In this document: piece by piece, positions 44,990-53,959 of the stretch | How the letters are laid out: each line of letters starts with the position of its first letter | How positions within the stretch are numbered: position 1 is the stretch's first letter | Assembly (NCBI RefSeq): GCF_023276435.1 | Contig: NZ_JALLPO010000011.1 | Coordinates: 1 to 64,000 of the forward strand | Origin: Sphaerisporangium perillae | GTDB taxonomy: Bacteria > Actinomycetota > Actinomycetes > Streptosporangiales > Streptosporangiaceae | Reading direction: 5' to 3' | Length of the DNA stretch: 64,000 nt | Notes under the pieces: model-generated | The model's database searches: none | Told to the model about the DNA's origin: nothing | What the model saw: only the letters and a program-made list of their open reading frames with translations | Position numbers and translations under genes: made by a program

Positions 44990-46063
44990 ATGGTGCGGCG
45001 CACGGTGGCCGTGTCTTTGGCGTGCCTGTTCACGATCGCGGGCGTGCCCGGTCACGCCCGCGCGGCGTCCACGCGCTCATGCGGGCCCGCCGGGCCGCCA
45101 CGGACGGAGACACGGAGCCCGGAGACGCAGGGCCCGAAAACGCGGGACCGCGAGACGCGGGACCTGGAGACGCGCGGCGCTGAGACGCTGAACCTGAGAA
45201 CGCGCGACGCCGATGCGCGCGACCTTGGGACGCGGGACCTGGAGACGCGCGGCGCCGATGCGCGCGCCCCTGAGAGACGGGGCCCGGAGACGCGCGGCGT
45301 CGAGCCGTACGCGCCCGACGCCCGCGAGGCCGCCCGGCTGCTCTCCGACATGCGCAGGCGGCTGGACGCGCTCCATCCGCGTCCCCGGGTGGCCACGGTC
45401 ACGGTGCCCCTCTGGGTCCACGTGATCACCGACGGGCAGGCGGGCGCCCCGGAGGCCGCGGTCACCGCCCAGGTCGAGACCCTCAACGCCGCATACGGTG
45501 GGCGGCAGGGCGGCGCCGACACCGGCATCCGGTTCGCCCTGCGGGGCGTCACGCGCACCGACAACGCCGCCTGGTTCCGCCAGCCGCTCCCCAACGAGGC
45601 GGCGATGAAGCAGCGGCTGCGCAAGGGCGGCGCCGATGCCCTCAACCTCTACATCGCGCAGTTCAGCGAGCTGGTGCTGGGCTATGCCACCTATCCGCAC
45701 TGGTACCAGACCAACCCCGCCCTGGACGGCGTCGTCGTCGACTGGCGCAGCCTGCCCGGCGGCGCCCTGCGCGACTTCGGCAAGGGCTACACCGCGGTGC
45801 ACGAGATCGGCCACTGGCTCGGGCTGCTGCACACCTTCGAGAACGGCTGCGCCTCGCCGGGCGACTCCGTCGACGACACCCCGCCCGAGGCGTTCCCCAC
45901 CCAAGGCTGCCCGCCCCGCAAGGATTCCTGCCCCGACAACGGCGACGATCCCGTCCACAACTTCATGGACTACGCCCACGACCGCTGCATGTCGGAGTTC
46001 ACCGCCGGCCAGGCCGCCCGCATGCGCGACATGTGGACCGCCTACCGCACCCCCGCCGTCTGA
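44990..46063 (+). CDS. Secreted M43-type (pappalysin-like) zinc metalloprotease
   Basis: A 357-residue exported protease. The signal peptide ends near HARA. Residues ~35-105 are a low-complexity ETRDLETRG-type repeat. The catalytic domain follows: zinc motif HEIGHWLGLLH, a Cys-bounded loop (ENGCASPGDSVDDTP), and the Met-turn HNFMDYAHDRCM, all typical of M43 metzincins. The ATG at 44990 is preceded by GGGGGAG; a TTG five codons earlier is less likely. A TAGCGT -10 lies at 44952-44957. The repeat region is probably an unstructured propeptide. A three-copy repeat begins at its stop codon. Confidence 0.92.
   Translation: MVRRTVAVSLACLFTIAGVPGHARAASTRSCGPAGPPRTETRSPETQGPKTRDRETRDLETRGAETLNLRTRDADARDLGTRDLETRGADARAPERRGPETRGVEPYAPDAREAARLLSDMRRRLDALHPRPRVATVTVPLWVHVITDGQAGAPEAAVTAQVETLNAAYGGRQGGADTGIRFALRGVTRTDNAAWFRQPLPNEAAMKQRLRKGGADALNLYIAQFSELVLGYATYPHWYQTNPALDGVVVDWRSLPGGALRDFGKGYTAVHEIGHWLGLLHTFENGCASPGDSVDDTPPEAFPTQGCPPRKDSCPDNGDDPVHNFMDYAHDRCMSEFTAGQAARMRDMWTAYRTPAV
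45100..45305. repeat. Degenerate ETRD/ETRG-encoding repeats in the protease propeptide
   Basis: Units similar to GACCTGGAGACGCGCGGCGC recur in frame, giving strings such as DLETRG, DLGTRD and DLETRGADAR. The relation between copies is clear at both DNA and protein level, though unit length varies. Confidence 0.75.
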
Positions 46064-46106
46064 CCCGCCGCGATCTGGCCCGCCCGCGATCTGGCCCTGA
46101 GCCGCC
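46061..46106. repeat. 15-16 bp repeats beginning at the protease stop codon
   Basis: Three units begin at 46061, 46076 and 46092 (TGACCCGCCGCGATC, TGGCCCGCCCGCGATC, TGGCCCTGAGCCGCC). The first starts with the TGA stop of the metalloprotease. Confidence 0.7.
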
Positions 46107-46195
46107 CCCAGGCGGTGATTCGGATGTCCTATTCAGATGTTCGTTGACGGATGGACGCCTTCGGTGCGGATACTCGGAGCACGGGAGGAGGCGCC

Positions 46196-46879
46196 GTGGA
46201 CGAGCACCGCACCGGGCGGCGACGGCCGTACGGCGGGCCCGTGTGGCCTCCGCCGGAGGAGGAGGGGCTGCCGCCGTCGGCGAGGCTGTACGGCGCGCCG
46301 GCCGCTCCCTCGCGAGTCAGGGTGCCCTACCGGGTCAGGAGGGTGGCGTTCTACGTCGCCGTCGTGGCCGCGGGGACGGCGCTGGTGGCCGGGACGGTGG
46401 CCTTCTTCGTGAGCCGCCCCCGCGCGGAGCCGGAACCGTCCGTGGTCGTGGACGGGGTCGCCGGAGTCGGTTTTCCGCTGCCGCCGGGCTGGCGGCGCGG
46501 CACGATCCCGCCGGTCACCGGGTTCACCTCGGTCGCGACCATGGACGGCTCCGCGCTCGTCATGACCCGGCCCGGGGAGTCGGTCGCGGTGTCGGGGCCG
46601 AGGGCCGCCACGCTGGAGCTCGCCGACCTGTACGGGCGCTTGCTGCTGCACGGCGACACCGTCGACGTGGTGGACGACCGGTCGATCACGGTGGGCGGCT
46701 ACACCGGTCACTCGCGCGCCCTCCGAGCCACCTACACCGATGTGGTCAACCAGCCGTCGTACCTGAGGGTGACACTTCTCACCAAGGGAGACGGGAGCGT
46801 CGTGGTGCTGGGGCTCGCCCAGCCCGACGATCCCCGGCGACGGGCCGAGATCGACGCCGTCATCCGCGGCCTGAAGTAG
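46196..46879 (+). CDS. Single-pass membrane protein, unknown function
   Basis: A 227-residue protein. A Pro/Arg-rich cytoplasmic N-terminus (~65 residues) is followed by one transmembrane helix (VAFYVAVVAAGTALVAGTVAFF). A ~140-residue extracytoplasmic domain (GVGFPLPPGWRRGTIPPVTGF onward) resembles actinobacterial lipoprotein-like alpha/beta domains. GTG 46196 is used because AGGAGG lies 5 nt upstream; an ATG at 46151 is less likely. No function can be assigned. Confidence 0.75.
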   Translation: MDEHRTGRRRPYGGPVWPPPEEEGLPPSARLYGAPAAPSRVRVPYRVRRVAFYVAVVAAGTALVAGTVAFFVSRPRAEPEPSVVVDGVAGVGFPLPPGWRRGTIPPVTGFTSVATMDGSALVMTRPGESVAVSGPRAATLELADLYGRLLLHGDTVDVVDDRSITVGGYTGHSRALRATYTDVVNQPSYLRVTLLTKGDGSVVVLGLAQPDDPRRRAEIDAVIRGLK

Positions 46880-47109
46880 CCCGTCAAGGGCGCAGAACGC
46901 GCCGCCGGACGCACGATGACCCCGGCGGAGGGGAGTGGCGGGGGCCACGTGGCGGAGGTGGGCGGTCGCCGCAATAGCACGCGGAGACGCGCATGGCGAG
47001 CATCCCCGGGGTCGGCACGTCTTGTCGGTGTCCCCCGCTATCGTGGCTTCACTGTGAGGGAGCGAAACGAGCGCGACGACAAGATCATCAGTGGGGGCGT
47101 AGGCCCAGA

Positions 47110-47157
47110 GGTCCGGAAAGGCCATCTGACGAGGGTCCGGCGAGGCCAACTGACAAG
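47110..47157. repeat. 24-bp direct repeat upstream of the helicase
   Basis: Units 47110-47133 and 47134-47157 share 20 of 24 positions (GGTCCGG..AGGCCA.CTGAC.AG). The second copy overlaps the helicase ribosome binding site. The rest of the 287-nt gap 46880-47166 shows no gene. Confidence 0.7.
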
Positions 47158-47166
47158 GAGGTCGGC

Positions 47167-48924
47167 GTGAGCTCGTTTGCCGCGTCCCATCTGTCACCCT
47201 CCTATCCCGACCGCGCCGCGTGGGGCACCGCGCCCAAGCTCCGCGCGTGGCAGCAGGAGGCGTTCGATCTCTACTTCCGCCGCGAGCCGCGCGACTTCCT
47301 GACGGTCGCGACCCCCGGCGCCGGCAAGACGACGTACGCGCTGCGCATCGCCAGCGAGCTGCTGAGCCGGGGCGTCATACAGCGGATCACGGTCGTCACG
47401 CCGACCGAGCACCTCAAGCGCCAGTGGGCCGACGCGGCGAGCAAGGTCGGCATCGCCGTCGACCCCGAGTTCAAGAACAGCCAGGGCGCCACCTCCCGCG
47501 ACTATGTCGGCGTGGCGGTGACCTACGCGCAGGTGGCCATGCATCCCGCGCTCCACCGTTCCCGCACGGAGAACCGCCGGACCCTCGTCATCTTCGACGA
47601 GATCCACCACGCGGGCGACGCCAAGTCGTGGGGCGACGGGGTGCGCGAGGCGTTCGAGCCGGCCACCCGGCGGCTCGCCCTCACCGGCACGCCGTTCCGC
47701 TCCGACACCAACCCGATCCCGTTCGTGACCTACGCCGAGGACGGCGAGGGCGTCCGGCGCAGTCTCTCCGACTACTCCTACGGCTACGGCCCCGCGCTCG
47801 CCGACGGGGTGGTCCGTCCCGTGATCTTCCTGGCGTACGCCGGGGAGATGCGCTGGCGCACCCGCGCGGGCGACGAGATCACCGCCACGCTGGGCACGCC
47901 GCTCACCAAAGACCAGCTCGGCCAGGCCTGGCGGGCCGCCCTCGACCCGAAGGGCGACTGGATCCGCCAGGTCCTGCAGGCCGCCGACAAGCGGCTCACC
48001 GAGGTGCGCCGGGGCGTGCCCGACGCGGGCGCCATGGTGATCGCCACCGACCACGAGACGGCGCGCGCCTACGCCAGGCACCTCCGGGCGATCACCGGCG
48101 AGGGCGCCACGGTCGTGCTGTCCGACGACCCGGGCGCTTCCGACAAGATCAAGCACTTCAGCGCCTCCGAGGAGCGCTGGCTGGTCGCGGTCCGCATGGT
48201 CTCCGAAGGCGTGGACATCCCGCGCCTCGCCGTGGGCGTCTACGCCACCAGCGTCTCGACCCCGCTGTTCTTCGCCCAGGCGGTGGGGCGTTTCGTGCGC
48301 GCGCGGAAGCGGGGCGAGACGGCCTCGGTGTTCCTGCCCTCGGTCCCGACGCTCATGGGCCTCGCGGGCGAGATGGAGGCCGAGCGCGACCACGTTCTCG
48401 ACCGCAAGCTCCCCGAGGAGGGCCTTGACGACTTCCTGGTCGATGAGGCCCGCCAGAAGAAGGACAGCCCCGACGTCCTCGGCGACGAGCTGCCGTTCGA
48501 GACCGTCGAGGCTTCGGCGACCTTCGACCGCGTGCTCTTCGACGGCGGCGAGTTCGGCACGGCGGCCGAGCCCGGCTCCCCCGAGGAGGAGGACTTCCTC
48601 GGCCTTCCCGGGCTGCTCGAGCCCGACCAGGTGGCCGTGCTGCTGCGCAAGCACCAGGCCGATCAGCAGGCCGCCAGGAAGCGCAAGGCGGCCGACGCCC
48701 CCGCGCGCCCGGCCCTGGCCCCGCACGAGGAGATCGCGGCCCTCCGCAAGGAGCTGAACGGCCTCGTGGGCGCCTGGAACCACCGCACCGGCCAGCCGCA
48801 CGGCGTCATCCACGCCGAGCTGCGCAGGGCCTGCGGCGGCCCCGCCATCGCCCAGGCATCCGCCGACCAAATCCGCCAACGCATCGAAACCATCCGCAAA
48901 TGGGCCACCCAACGCTCCCGCTGA
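47167..48924 (+). CDS. SF2 DEAD/DEAH-type helicase
   Basis: A 585-residue superfamily 2 helicase related to the ResIII/UvrB-like group. Motif I is TPGAGKTTYAL, motif II DEIHH, motif III LTGTPFR and motif VI QAVGRFVRARK. The C-terminal third is acidic to helical and probably binds a partner or nucleic acid. The GTG at 47167 is preferred: AAGGAGG lies just upstream and the conserved start SSFAASHLSPSYPDRAAWGT follows. Such helicases are widely conserved in actinomycetes, with a suspected role in DNA repair or RNA metabolism. Confidence 0.92.
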   Translation: MSSFAASHLSPSYPDRAAWGTAPKLRAWQQEAFDLYFRREPRDFLTVATPGAGKTTYALRIASELLSRGVIQRITVVTPTEHLKRQWADAASKVGIAVDPEFKNSQGATSRDYVGVAVTYAQVAMHPALHRSRTENRRTLVIFDEIHHAGDAKSWGDGVREAFEPATRRLALTGTPFRSDTNPIPFVTYAEDGEGVRRSLSDYSYGYGPALADGVVRPVIFLAYAGEMRWRTRAGDEITATLGTPLTKDQLGQAWRAALDPKGDWIRQVLQAADKRLTEVRRGVPDAGAMVIATDHETARAYARHLRAITGEGATVVLSDDPGASDKIKHFSASEERWLVAVRMVSEGVDIPRLAVGVYATSVSTPLFFAQAVGRFVRARKRGETASVFLPSVPTLMGLAGEMEAERDHVLDRKLPEEGLDDFLVDEARQKKDSPDVLGDELPFETVEASATFDRVLFDGGEFGTAAEPGSPEEEDFLGLPGLLEPDQVAVLLRKHQADQQAARKRKAADAPARPALAPHEEIAALRKELNGLVGAWNHRTGQPHGVIHAELRRACGGPAIAQASADQIRQRIETIRKWATQRSR

Positions 48925-49012
48925 CCCCAGCGCCACGCACGTACGGCAAGAGCACTCTTGGGCGGCGCGGGCGATCGGGCCGGTGATCGTGCCTGTGTCG
49001 TCTGGGGGCCTG

Positions 49013-49588
49013 TCAGGCGGGTTTCAGGACGGGGGTGCCGCTGATCTGGACCCCGGCGGAGCGGAGTTCGCTGAGGGCTGCTTCGGTGGTCGCCGGGGCC
49101 ACGCCGGCTGTCAGGTCGAGCAGGACGCGCACGGCGAAGCCGTTCTTGGCGGCGTCGAGGGCGGTCGCCCGTACGCAGTGGTCGGTGGCGATGCCGACCA
49201 CGTCCACCTGCTCCACGCCGCGTGACGTCAGCCACTCGGCCAGGCCGGTGCCTTCGGCGCTCGCGCCTTCGAAGCCGCTGTAGGCCGCGCTGTGCCGGCC
49301 CTTGCTGAACACCTCCTCGACGGCGGAGGTGTCGAGCGCCGGGTGGAAGTCGGCGCCGGTCGTCCCCACGACGCAGTGGGCGGGCCAGGTGCGCACGTAG
49401 TCGGGACGGTCGGCGAAGTGGTCGCCGGGATCGACGTGGTAGTCACGGGTCGCCACGACATGGTCGTAGCCCTCGGCGGCGGCGTACGGTCCGATGGCCG
49501 CGGCGATCTCGGCGCCCCCGCCCACCGCGAGGCTGCCGCCCTCGCAGAAGTCGTTCTGCACATCGACGATGACAAGAGTGGTCTTCAT
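49013..49588 (-). CDS. pncA: Nicotinamidase
   Basis: A 191-residue isochorismatase-fold nicotinamidase/pyrazinamidase, converting nicotinamide to nicotinate. The catalytic triad is visible as Asp9 (VDVQNDF), Lys96 (FSKGRHS) and Cys138 (GIATDHCVR). The metal ligands are Asp49, His51 and His57 (RDYHVDPGDHF). It lies 56 nt after pncB on the same strand, so the two probably form an NAD-salvage operon in which PncA feeds PncB. It is convergent with the helicase. In the M. tuberculosis-like block only pncB1 is at this place. Confidence 0.95.
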   Translation of the reverse strand: MKTTLVIVDVQNDFCEGGSLAVGGGAEIAAAIGPYAAAEGYDHVVATRDYHVDPGDHFADRPDYVRTWPAHCVVGTTGADFHPALDTSAVEEVFSKGRHSAAYSGFEGASAEGTGLAEWLTSRGVEQVDVVGIATDHCVRATALDAAKNGFAVRVLLDLTAGVAPATTEAALSELRSAGVQISGTPVLKPA

Positions 49589-49644
49589 CAGGCCCGCTTC
49601 CCTTGCTGCTGCGGAGGTGTGGTGGTGGGTGAAGGTGAGGGGTG

Positions 49645-51003
49645 TCAGGAGAAGAGGGTGGGGATGATGGGGTCGCCTTGGGAGAGTTGGTGGGCTAGGG
49701 GGGGCAGCTCGGCCACGGAGGCGTGGTGGCGTTCTCTCGCGGCCGCCAGTGGTTCCCGGCCGACGATCTGGCCGCCGCGCACCAGCTCGTGAAGGAGCGG
49801 CCGGGCGCCGGAAGCCACCCCGCCGGCCATGGGCTCACCGGAAGCAGGGCCGCCGGGCGCAAGGGTGTCAGAAGCGAAGCCGGCAGGGGCCGGGGTGGCC
49901 GGGGTGGTGGTGATCAGTTCGGCGGTGGCCGTGCCGTTCTGCAGGGCGCGGAAGGCGTTCTTCCTGCCGCCCTTGCTGGGCTTGCCGACCGACTTCTTCG
50001 CCACCGGCTGGAGTTTGCCCTCGCTGTCCTCGCGGGCGACGAGCTTGTAGACCATGGCCGCCGTGGGCGCGCCCGAGCCGGTGACGACGGAGGTGCCGAC
50101 GCCGTACCCGTCGACGGGGGCGGCGGCGAGGGCCGCGATGGCGTACTCGTCGAGGTCGCTGGTGACGACGATGCGCGTCTTGGTGGCGCCGAGCGCGTCG
50201 AGCATCTGCCGTACCTCGCAGGCGGCGACGGCGAGGTCGCCGGAGTCGATGCGCACCGCGCCCAACTCGGGCCCGGCCAGTTCCACGGCCGTGCGCACCG
50301 CCTTGCCGACGTCGTAGGTGTCGACGAGCAGGGTGGTACCGGGACCGAGCGAGTCGATCTGGGCCTGGAAGGCCTCGTACTCGCTGCTGTGCAGCAGGGT
50401 GAAGGCGTGCGCGCTGGTGCCCGCGGTAGGCACGCCGTACACGCTGCCGGCCATGAGGTTGGAAGTGGAGGAGAAGCCCGCGATGTAGGCGGCCCGCGCC
50501 GCTGCCACCGCCGCCAGCTCGTGCGTGCGGCGGGAGCCCATCTCGATGATCGGCCGCGAGCCGGCGGCGTGGACCATGCGGGACGCGGCCGAGGCCACCG
50601 CGGAGTCGTGGTTCAGGATGGAGAGGATCACCGTCTCCAGCAGGACGGCCTCGGCGAACGTGCCGTCCACGACCATGATCGGCGAGCCGGGGAAGTAGCA
50701 CTCGCCTTCCAGGTAGCCGTACACGTCGCCGGAGAAGCGGTAGGACGCGAGGAAGTCCAGCGTCTGGTCGTTGACGACGTTGTGCTCGCGGAGGAAGGCG
50801 AGCTCGGCGTCGCCGAAGCGGAAGTCCGCGAGCGCGTCCAGCACCCGTCCCGTGCCCGCGACCACGCCGTACCGGCGTCCATGGGGCAGGTGGCGGGCGA
50901 AGACCTCGAACACGGCTCGGTGGTGTGCGGCGCCGCTGCCCAATGCCGCCTGCAGCATTGTCAGCTCATAGTGATCGGTGAGCAACGCGCTGCTCATGGC
51001 CAT
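49645..51003 (-). CDS. pncB: Nicotinate phosphoribosyltransferase
   Basis: A 452-residue NAPRTase that makes nicotinate mononucleotide from nicotinate and PRPP in NAD salvage. It begins [21 protein letters not shown], a hallmark start. Further blocks are [38 protein letters not shown] and [10 protein letters not shown]. The C-terminal ~60 residues contain a Pro/Ala/Gly-rich insert before the conserved tail. The ATG at 51003 (or 50997) is used; a long upstream extension reads into clpS antisense. It is divergent from clpS with only 45 nt between, as in M. tuberculosis pncB1/clpS. Confidence 0.95.
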   Translation of the reverse strand: MAMSSALLTDHYELTMLQAALGSGAAHHRAVFEVFARHLPHGRRYGVVAGTGRVLDALADFRFGDAELAFLREHNVVNDQTLDFLASYRFSGDVYGYLEGECYFPGSPIMVVDGTFAEAVLLETVILSILNHDSAVASAASRMVHAAGSRPIIEMGSRRTHELAAVAAARAAYIAGFSSTSNLMAGSVYGVPTAGTSAHAFTLLHSSEYEAFQAQIDSLGPGTTLLVDTYDVGKAVRTAVELAGPELGAVRIDSGDLAVAACEVRQMLDALGATKTRIVVTSDLDEYAIAALAAAPVDGYGVGTSVVTGSGAPTAAMVYKLVAREDSEGKLQPVAKKSVGKPSKGGRKNAFRALQNGTATAELITTTPATPAPAGFASDTLAPGGPASGEPMAGGVASGARPLLHELVRGGQIVGREPLAAARERHHASVAELPPLAHQLSQGDPIIPTLFS

Positions 51004-51048
51004 CTTCACAAGTCGAAGACTACGACCGGGGTAGGGCAGGATGGGAAT

Positions 51049-51339
51049 GTGGGTAGTACCGCTCCAGCCGAGGTCGAGCGTCCGTCGACGGACGTCCGTC
51101 CCGATCTCCCGTGGCTGACGATCGTGTGGAACGACCCGGTCAACCTCATGTCTTATGTGACTTATGTCCTGCAGACGGTCTTCGGCTACCCAAAGGCCAA
51201 GGCCGAGAAACTGATGCTCGACGTGCACCACAAGGGCAAGGCCGTCGTCGCCAGTGGCACTCGTGAGGAGATGGAACGCGACGTGCAGACCCTGCACTCC
51301 TACGGTCTGTGGGCCACCGTCCAGAGGGATTCGGCGTGA
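51049..51339 (+). CDS. clpS: ClpS protease adaptor
   Basis: A 96-residue ClpS protein, which hands N-degron substrates to ClpCP/ClpAP. The core reads [26 protein letters not shown], then [20 protein letters not shown] and [19 protein letters not shown]. The Asn-Asp pair and hydrophobic pocket residues of the family are present. The GTG at 51049 gives a normal-length protein with a short disordered N-terminus. It overlaps the DUF2017 gene by 4 nt (GTGA), giving translational coupling. Confidence 0.94.
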   Translation: MGSTAPAEVERPSTDVRPDLPWLTIVWNDPVNLMSYVTYVLQTVFGYPKAKAEKLMLDVHHKGKAVVASGTREEMERDVQTLHSYGLWATVQRDSA

Positions 51340-51863
51340 GCACCGGTTTCAGCTCCGCGCACAGCGGCGGGGTCACGATTTTGCTGGACGCCGGGGAGGC
51401 CTCGATCCTGCGCTCGCTGGTGGCGCAGGTCCTCGGTCTCGTCGAGCCGGGCGCCACCGGGGAGGATCCGCTCGAGCGGGCCCTTGGCATCGGCTCGGCG
51501 AAGGTGCCGTCCGATCCGGTGCTGGCCCGGCTGTTCCCCTCGGCGTACGCCGACGACGACGAGGCGTCGGCCGAGTTCCGGCGCTACACCGAGGCGACCC
51601 TGCGCGAGGGCAAGCGCGCCGACGCCGAGACGCTGCTGGAGACCGCCGAGCAGGGCAAGGTCGAGCTCACCCCCGAGCAGGCGCAGGCGTGGCTGCGCGC
51701 GCTCAATGACGTGCGGCTGGCCCTCGGCGTGCGCCTGGAGGTCACCGAGGAGGTCCACGAGGAGCTGGCCGAGATGACCGAGGACGACCCGCGCTACCCG
51801 GCGTACGTCACCTACGACTGGCTGACCTACCTCCAGGACACGCTGGTCCGCGCCCTTTGGTAG
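51336..51863 (+). CDS. DUF2017 family protein
   Basis: A 175-residue actinobacterial DUF2017 protein (M. tuberculosis Rv1332-like). Mostly helical and acidic; blocks include [40 protein letters not shown] and the C-terminal [22 protein letters not shown]. Function unknown; its fixed place after clpS suggests a link with ClpCP proteolysis. GTG start coupled to clpS; mec follows after 9 nt. Confidence 0.93.
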   Translation: MSTGFSSAHSGGVTILLDAGEASILRSLVAQVLGLVEPGATGEDPLERALGIGSAKVPSDPVLARLFPSAYADDDEASAEFRRYTEATLREGKRADAETLLETAEQGKVELTPEQAQAWLRALNDVRLALGVRLEVTEEVHEELAEMTEDDPRYPAYVTYDWLTYLQDTLVRALW

Positions 51864-51872
51864 CTTCCAGGC

Positions 51873-52283
51873 ATGCTGAGCATCTCGCAGGAATTGGTCG
51901 ACAAGATCATCGCCCATGCCTGGGCCGATCATCCGGACGAGGCCTGCGGGGTGATCGCGGGTTCGGTGGGCTCCGACCGCCCCGAGCGCTTCATCCCCAT
52001 GGAGAACGCCGAGCGGTCTCCCACGTTCTACCGGTTCGACTCGATGGAGCAGTTCCGGGTGTGGCGTGAGATGGACGACCGGGACGAGGAGCCGGTGGTC
52101 GTCTACCATTCCCACACCTCGACCGAGGCCTACCCGTCGCGAACGGACATCAGCTACGCCTCCGAGCCGAACGCCCACTACGTGCTGGTGTCCACGGCCG
52201 ATCCGGACAACGTGCAGTTCCGCTCGTTTCGCGTGCTGGACGGCGTCGTGACCGAGGAGAAGGTCGAGATCGTCCAGGCATGA
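51873..52283 (+). CDS. mec: Mec, JAMM-type CysO-cysteine hydrolase
   Basis: A 136-residue JAMM/MPN+ metalloprotease. The zinc site is complete: Glu23 (PDEACG), His79 and His81 (VVYHSHTSTEAYPSRTD), Asp92. In M. tuberculosis Mec releases cysteine from the CysO-cysteine adduct made by CysM. Here mec, cysO and cysM lie together in the same order. Mec might also trim the two residues after the CysO di-glycine (see CysO), which is inference. Start ATG 51873. Confidence 0.93.
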   Translation: MLSISQELVDKIIAHAWADHPDEACGVIAGSVGSDRPERFIPMENAERSPTFYRFDSMEQFRVWREMDDRDEEPVVVYHSHTSTEAYPSRTDISYASEPNAHYVLVSTADPDNVQFRSFRVLDGVVTEEKVEIVQA

Positions 52284-52349
52284 ACCGCTCGCGCAGCCGC
52301 ACGTGCGGGACCGGGAATCTCGGTCATCGGGCTGCACCTCGGAAAGCTG

Positions 52350-52355
52350 TAGAGT
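52350..52355 (+). promoter_or_regulatory. Internal leaderless promoter (TAGAGT) before the small ORF
   Basis: TAGAGT lies 7 nt before the ATG at 52363 with no ribosome binding site. It provides a separate start for the small ORF and cysO-cysM downstream of mec. Confidence 0.55.
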
Positions 52356-52362
52356 TGGGAAC

Positions 52363-52479
52363 ATGCTGACGATTGACCCGGATTCGCGGAGCGCTGGAGT
52401 GCGCCCTGGGCATTCGTCACCCGTGCAGAACCACCTTTTCGCGCACACTCCCTTCTCCGTCGTCTACGACTGTTCCTGA
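52363..52479 (+). CDS. Candidate leaderless leader peptide upstream of cysO
   Basis: A 38-codon open frame, MLTIDPDSRSAG...VVYDCS, in the 279-nt gap between mec and cysO. It starts 7 nt after a -10-like TAGAGT, so it is probably translated from the first nucleotide. Its penultimate codon is Cys (TGT). Leaderless small ORFs with Cys codons act as cysteine-responsive attenuators in mycobacteria, and the genes downstream make cysteine. Only one Cys codon is present, unlike the poly-Cys examples, so an attenuator role is uncertain. Confidence 0.5.
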   Translation: MLTIDPDSRSAGVRPGHSSPVQNHLFAHTPFSVVYDCS

Positions 52480-52562
52480 TCGCAGGAATCCCCGCCCAGC
52501 CGCGTGTGTTCGCACTCGTTGGGCGCCCCGTGACGACCACTGACCAAGGAGATCAACCCGCG

Positions 52563-53791
<1,229 letters not shown>

Positions 53792-53816
53792 TCGGGCCAT
53801 CCGGTTCGTGACGCGG

Positions 53817-53848
53817 ACGGGCCGCCTCTCCTTGGAGAGGCGGCCCGT
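53817..53848 (+). terminator. Terminator of the cysO-cysM transcript
   Basis: A perfect 15-bp stem (53817-53831 with 53834-53848) with a minimal 2-nt centre lies 26 nt past cysM. Confidence 0.75.
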
Positions 53849-53901
53849 CGGTGTCTTCCCGTCCCGCCGGCCGAGAGAGCCTTCGGCCGGGGAGCCCCGG
53901 G

Positions 53902-53947
53902 GAAGCTCACCCCGGCCGGGGGGAGACGCCCGGCCGGGGTGAGCTTC
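53902..53947 (-). terminator. Terminator of the DUF3352 gene
   Basis: A perfect 19-bp stem (53902-53920 with 53929-53947) and 8-nt loop lie 13 nt past the stop of the minus-strand DUF3352 gene. It is back-to-back with the cysM terminator. Confidence 0.75.
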
Positions 53948-53959
53948 GGTCCCGAAGCG

